Assembly (NCBI GenBank): GCA_002719135.1
Contig: PBGU01000033.1
Location: forward strand, 6,329 to 14,226
Length of the DNA: 7,898 nucleotides
Reading direction: 5' to 3'
From: Gammaproteobacteria bacterium
GTDB lineage: Bacteria; Pseudomonadota; Gammaproteobacteria; Pseudomonadales; Azotimanducaceae
Shown: piece after piece, positions 6,217 to 7,898 of the stretch
Numbering within the stretch: position 1 is the first letter of the stretch
Layout: every line of letters begins with the position of its first letter
The notes under the pieces: generated by a model
Told to the model about the DNA's origin: nothing
Seen by the model: the letters and a program-made list of their open reading frames with translations, nothing else
Databases searched by the model: none
Position numbers and translations under genes: made by a program

Positions 6217-7242
6217 TTGCAAGTAGCGATCATTGGATCAGGTAACTTCGGCACGGCCGTTGCCAATATTGTTTCTGCGAACGGTGTGCCAGCGTATTTG
6301 TGGATGCGTGATCCGCAACAATTTGCCGAGATCGAAAAGTACGGTGAGAATCGCCGCTATCTGCCCGGTTATCCGCTTCACGAGAAAGTTACACCCACCC
6401 TGGATCTTCAGTTGGCTGTGTCCGAAAGCGACTTACTATTTGTCACAGTTCCAAGTGCTTCCTTTAGAGAAATGTCGATCGAGTTGGCTCCTTTTGTCAC
6501 CAAAGAGACGTACATCGTTAGCGGGACCAAAGGCGTGGAGGCCCCGAGTTTCAAATTGATGAGTCAGATCCTAGAGGAGGAATTACCGGGCCGTCGAATT
6601 GGAGTCATTAGTGGTCCCAATATCGCTGAAGAAATAGCGGGTGGACATTTCACGGGAACCGTTGTCGCTAGTCGCGACCCTGCGCTGTGTCAGCGTGTTC
6701 AGATGGTATTTGCGAGCGATACCTTTCGCGTCTATTCGAGCGAAGATATCTTTGGCGTCGAGTTGGGTGGTGCGCTCAAGAATATTTATGCGATCGTTTG
6801 CGGAATGGCCACTCGACTTGAAGTCGGTCAAAACACAATCGCGATGTTGATTACGAGAAGTCTGGCGGAGATGAGCCGATTTGCCGAATCGATGGGTGCC
6901 AATCCCTATACGTTTCTGGGGTTGGCGGGCGTTGGCGATCTGATGGTGACGTGCACGTCACCACTTTCTAGGAATTATCAATTAGGATTCCGGATCGCGG
7001 GTGGTCTGTCGCTTCACGAAGCGATGGATGAGTTGGGTAAGTTAGCGGAAGGTGTCAACACGTTGCACGTCGTGCATCAAAAACGCGAAAAGTTGGGTGT
7101 ATACATGCCGTTAGCCGAAGCTCTCTTCCGTGTGTTGTTCGAACATGGGTCCATGCATGAGGTCATCAATGGATTGATGACGGCTGAGCAGCAACTTGAC
7201 GTTGAGTTTGCCAAGCCAACGACTTGGGACACGACAAATTGA
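6217..7242 (+). CDS. gpsA: NAD(P)-dependent glycerol-3-phosphate dehydrogenase
   Basis: GpsA reduces dihydroxyacetone phosphate to sn-glycerol 3-phosphate, the backbone precursor of membrane phospholipids, in the cytoplasm. The protein is 341 aa (E. coli 339), starting at TTG. The Rossmann motif GSGNFG is at residues 7-12. SGTKGVE and VISGPNIAEEIA follow. The catalytic Lys188 lies in ELGGALKNIYAI, and Asp241 in LAGVGDLMVTCTS, followed by SRNYQLG. The C-terminal helical domain contains EGVNTL and ends in the HEVINGLM region. All family hallmarks are intact. It starts 10 nt after htpG and its stop overlaps the next gene's TTG, so it sits in the middle of a tightly packed unit. Weak TTG initiation may keep expression below that of the abundant suc products (inference). 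Confidence 0.96.
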   Translation: MQVAIIGSGNFGTAVANIVSANGVPAYLWMRDPQQFAEIEKYGENRRYLPGYPLHEKVTPTLDLQLAVSESDLLFVTVPSASFREMSIELAPFVTKETYIVSGTKGVEAPSFKLMSQILEEELPGRRIGVISGPNIAEEIAGGHFTGTVVASRDPALCQRVQMVFASDTFRVYSSEDIFGVELGGALKNIYAIVCGMATRLEVGQNTIAMLITRSLAEMSRFAESMGANPYTFLGLAGVGDLMVTCTSPLSRNYQLGFRIAGGLSLHEAMDELGKLAEGVNTLHVVHQKREKLGVYMPLAEALFRVLFEHGSMHEVINGLMTAEQQLDVEFAKPTTWDTTN

Positions 7243-7898
7243 AATGGTCGCCGCTCGTAATTGTTTTCGCCGTGTCCACGTTGGCGAATGTAGATGTCCC
7301 GGAGTCTTTTGATGTTCGTGGAGTCGATCGTTTTCCTCGGTCGTGGATAGTCCTATTCGAAGCGACCGAAGAATCACGACCCTACGAATTTATTATCGGT
7401 CCGGTTGACAAGATGGGTCAGGAAGTTCGGTTCGAACATGCGATCCGTGTTGAGGGCCAGAAAATTCGCGTCACATACCAGATTCCTCCTGGTTTTCAAT
7501 TGGCCGAGGTGCTTAATCATTACGAAGAGCAAATGCGTCAGACGGCCGATAAGGTCCTATTCCGATGTCATGGTCCCGCTTGTGGACGCTCTTCAATTTG
7601 GGCTAACGACGTTTTTGGAATACGCCTGATGACTGCGCCAAATCGGAATCAATATTACCTTGCGGCGACATTCACAACGGATGAGCAGCAATCGTTGGTT
7701 GGGGTTTATCTCGTCGAACGCGGGAACAAACGAATTTATGTCCACGTCGAGCAGGTTGTAACGGCTGCGCACTTTGAATTTGATGGGAATCGCAATTTTG
7801 CCGAGCGGCTAGCAAAACGCGGATTCGTTCGAATCGATGGGATTGTCCCAAACGGACAAGGTGCGTTGGACGAAAGTCAGCTCGAACAATTGGATGTA
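7239..7898 (+). CDS. Exported DUF4892-like protein, 5' part (runs off the window)
   Basis: This frame is open from TTG 7239 to the window end (220 codons, no stop). The TTG overlaps the gpsA stop as TTGA, and GGGA at 7226-7229 is a moderate Shine-Dalgarno 9 nt upstream. The product begins MKWSPLVIVFAVSTLA, a plausible signal peptide (Lys2, hydrophobic core, possible cleavage after Ala16), so it is likely periplasmic or envelope-attached. Visible landmarks are RFPRSWIV (about 32-39), VTYQIPPG, Cys110 and Cys115 in CHGPACG, WAND at 121-124, and YVHVEQ near His169. I recognise this pattern as the DUF4892 family of pseudomonads and relatives, whose function is unknown to me. The two cysteines could form a disulfide. 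The last visible residues (ALDESQLEQLD) loosely resemble the start of an OmpA-like domain, but too little is visible to claim it. An alternative in-frame TTG at 7224 would add five residues ahead of the signal peptide. Confidence 0.78.
   Translation, partial: MKWSPLVIVFAVSTLANVDVPESFDVRGVDRFPRSWIVLFEATEESRPYEFIIGPVDKMGQEVRFEHAIRVEGQKIRVTYQIPPGFQLAEVLNHYEEQMRQTADKVLFRCHGPACGRSSIWANDVFGIRLMTAPNRNQYYLAATFTTDEQQSLVGVYLVERGNKRIYVHVEQVVTAAHFEFDGNRNFAERLAKRGFVRIDGIVPNGQGALDESQLEQLDV

Noticed and set aside
7405..7629. Plus-strand 74-codon frame near the right end
   Set aside because: It overlaps the longer uninterrupted frame from 7239, which has a signal peptide and DUF4892-like motifs; the short frame has neither.
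1..7898. A novel defence, mobile or biosynthetic system
   Set aside because: All six recognised products are central metabolism or a chaperone with intact motifs, the genes are collinear and tightly packed, and there are no signs of transfer, inverted repeats, att sites or arrays.

Overview
The window is one gene-dense, single-strand (+) stretch of a bacterial chromosome, most likely from a gammaproteobacterium. The evidence is strong residue-level similarity of SucB, Lpd, SucC, SucD, HtpG and GpsA to the Escherichia coli/Pseudomonas versions (compared from memory). The Pseudomonas-style order sucB-lpd-sucC-sucD and a DUF4892-type protein at the right edge point the same way. Base composition is near half G+C by eye, lower than typical Pseudomonas, so I do not assign a genus.

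Layout: the 3' part of sucB (2-oxoglutarate dehydrogenase E2) enters from the left edge and ends at 814. It is followed by lpd (E3, 825-2264, GTG start), sucC (2320-3489) and sucD (3486-4361), which overlap by 4 nt, then htpG (Hsp90 family, 4365-6206), gpsA (glycerol-3-phosphate dehydrogenase, 6217-7242, TTG start) and an exported DUF4892-like protein (7239 to beyond the right edge, TTG start). Gaps between genes are -4 to 10 nt, except for 55 nt between lpd and sucC. No gene-free stretch exceeds 300 bases. I see no terminator, RNA gene, mobile element, CRISPR array or convincing internal promoter, so the whole window reads as one polycistronic unit whose promoter lies upstream.

Function: SucB and Lpd complete the 2-oxoglutarate dehydrogenase complex, which makes succinyl-CoA. 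SucCD converts succinyl-CoA to succinate with formation of a nucleoside triphosphate. Downstream the unit extends to a chaperone, the entry enzyme of phospholipid backbone synthesis and a probable periplasmic protein. This is housekeeping metabolism, and I found no new defence, mobile or biosynthetic system.

The points worth a second look are small. They are a 19-codon mini-ORF that exactly bridges lpd and sucC with overlapping stop/start codons at both ends, a 46-base, 93% A+T patch with a 21-base period inside sucC, substitutions at a normally conserved Arg-Cys-Asp site in SucC, an acidic rather than Ala/Pro-rich linker in SucB, and the compact joining of htpG and gpsA to the suc genes.
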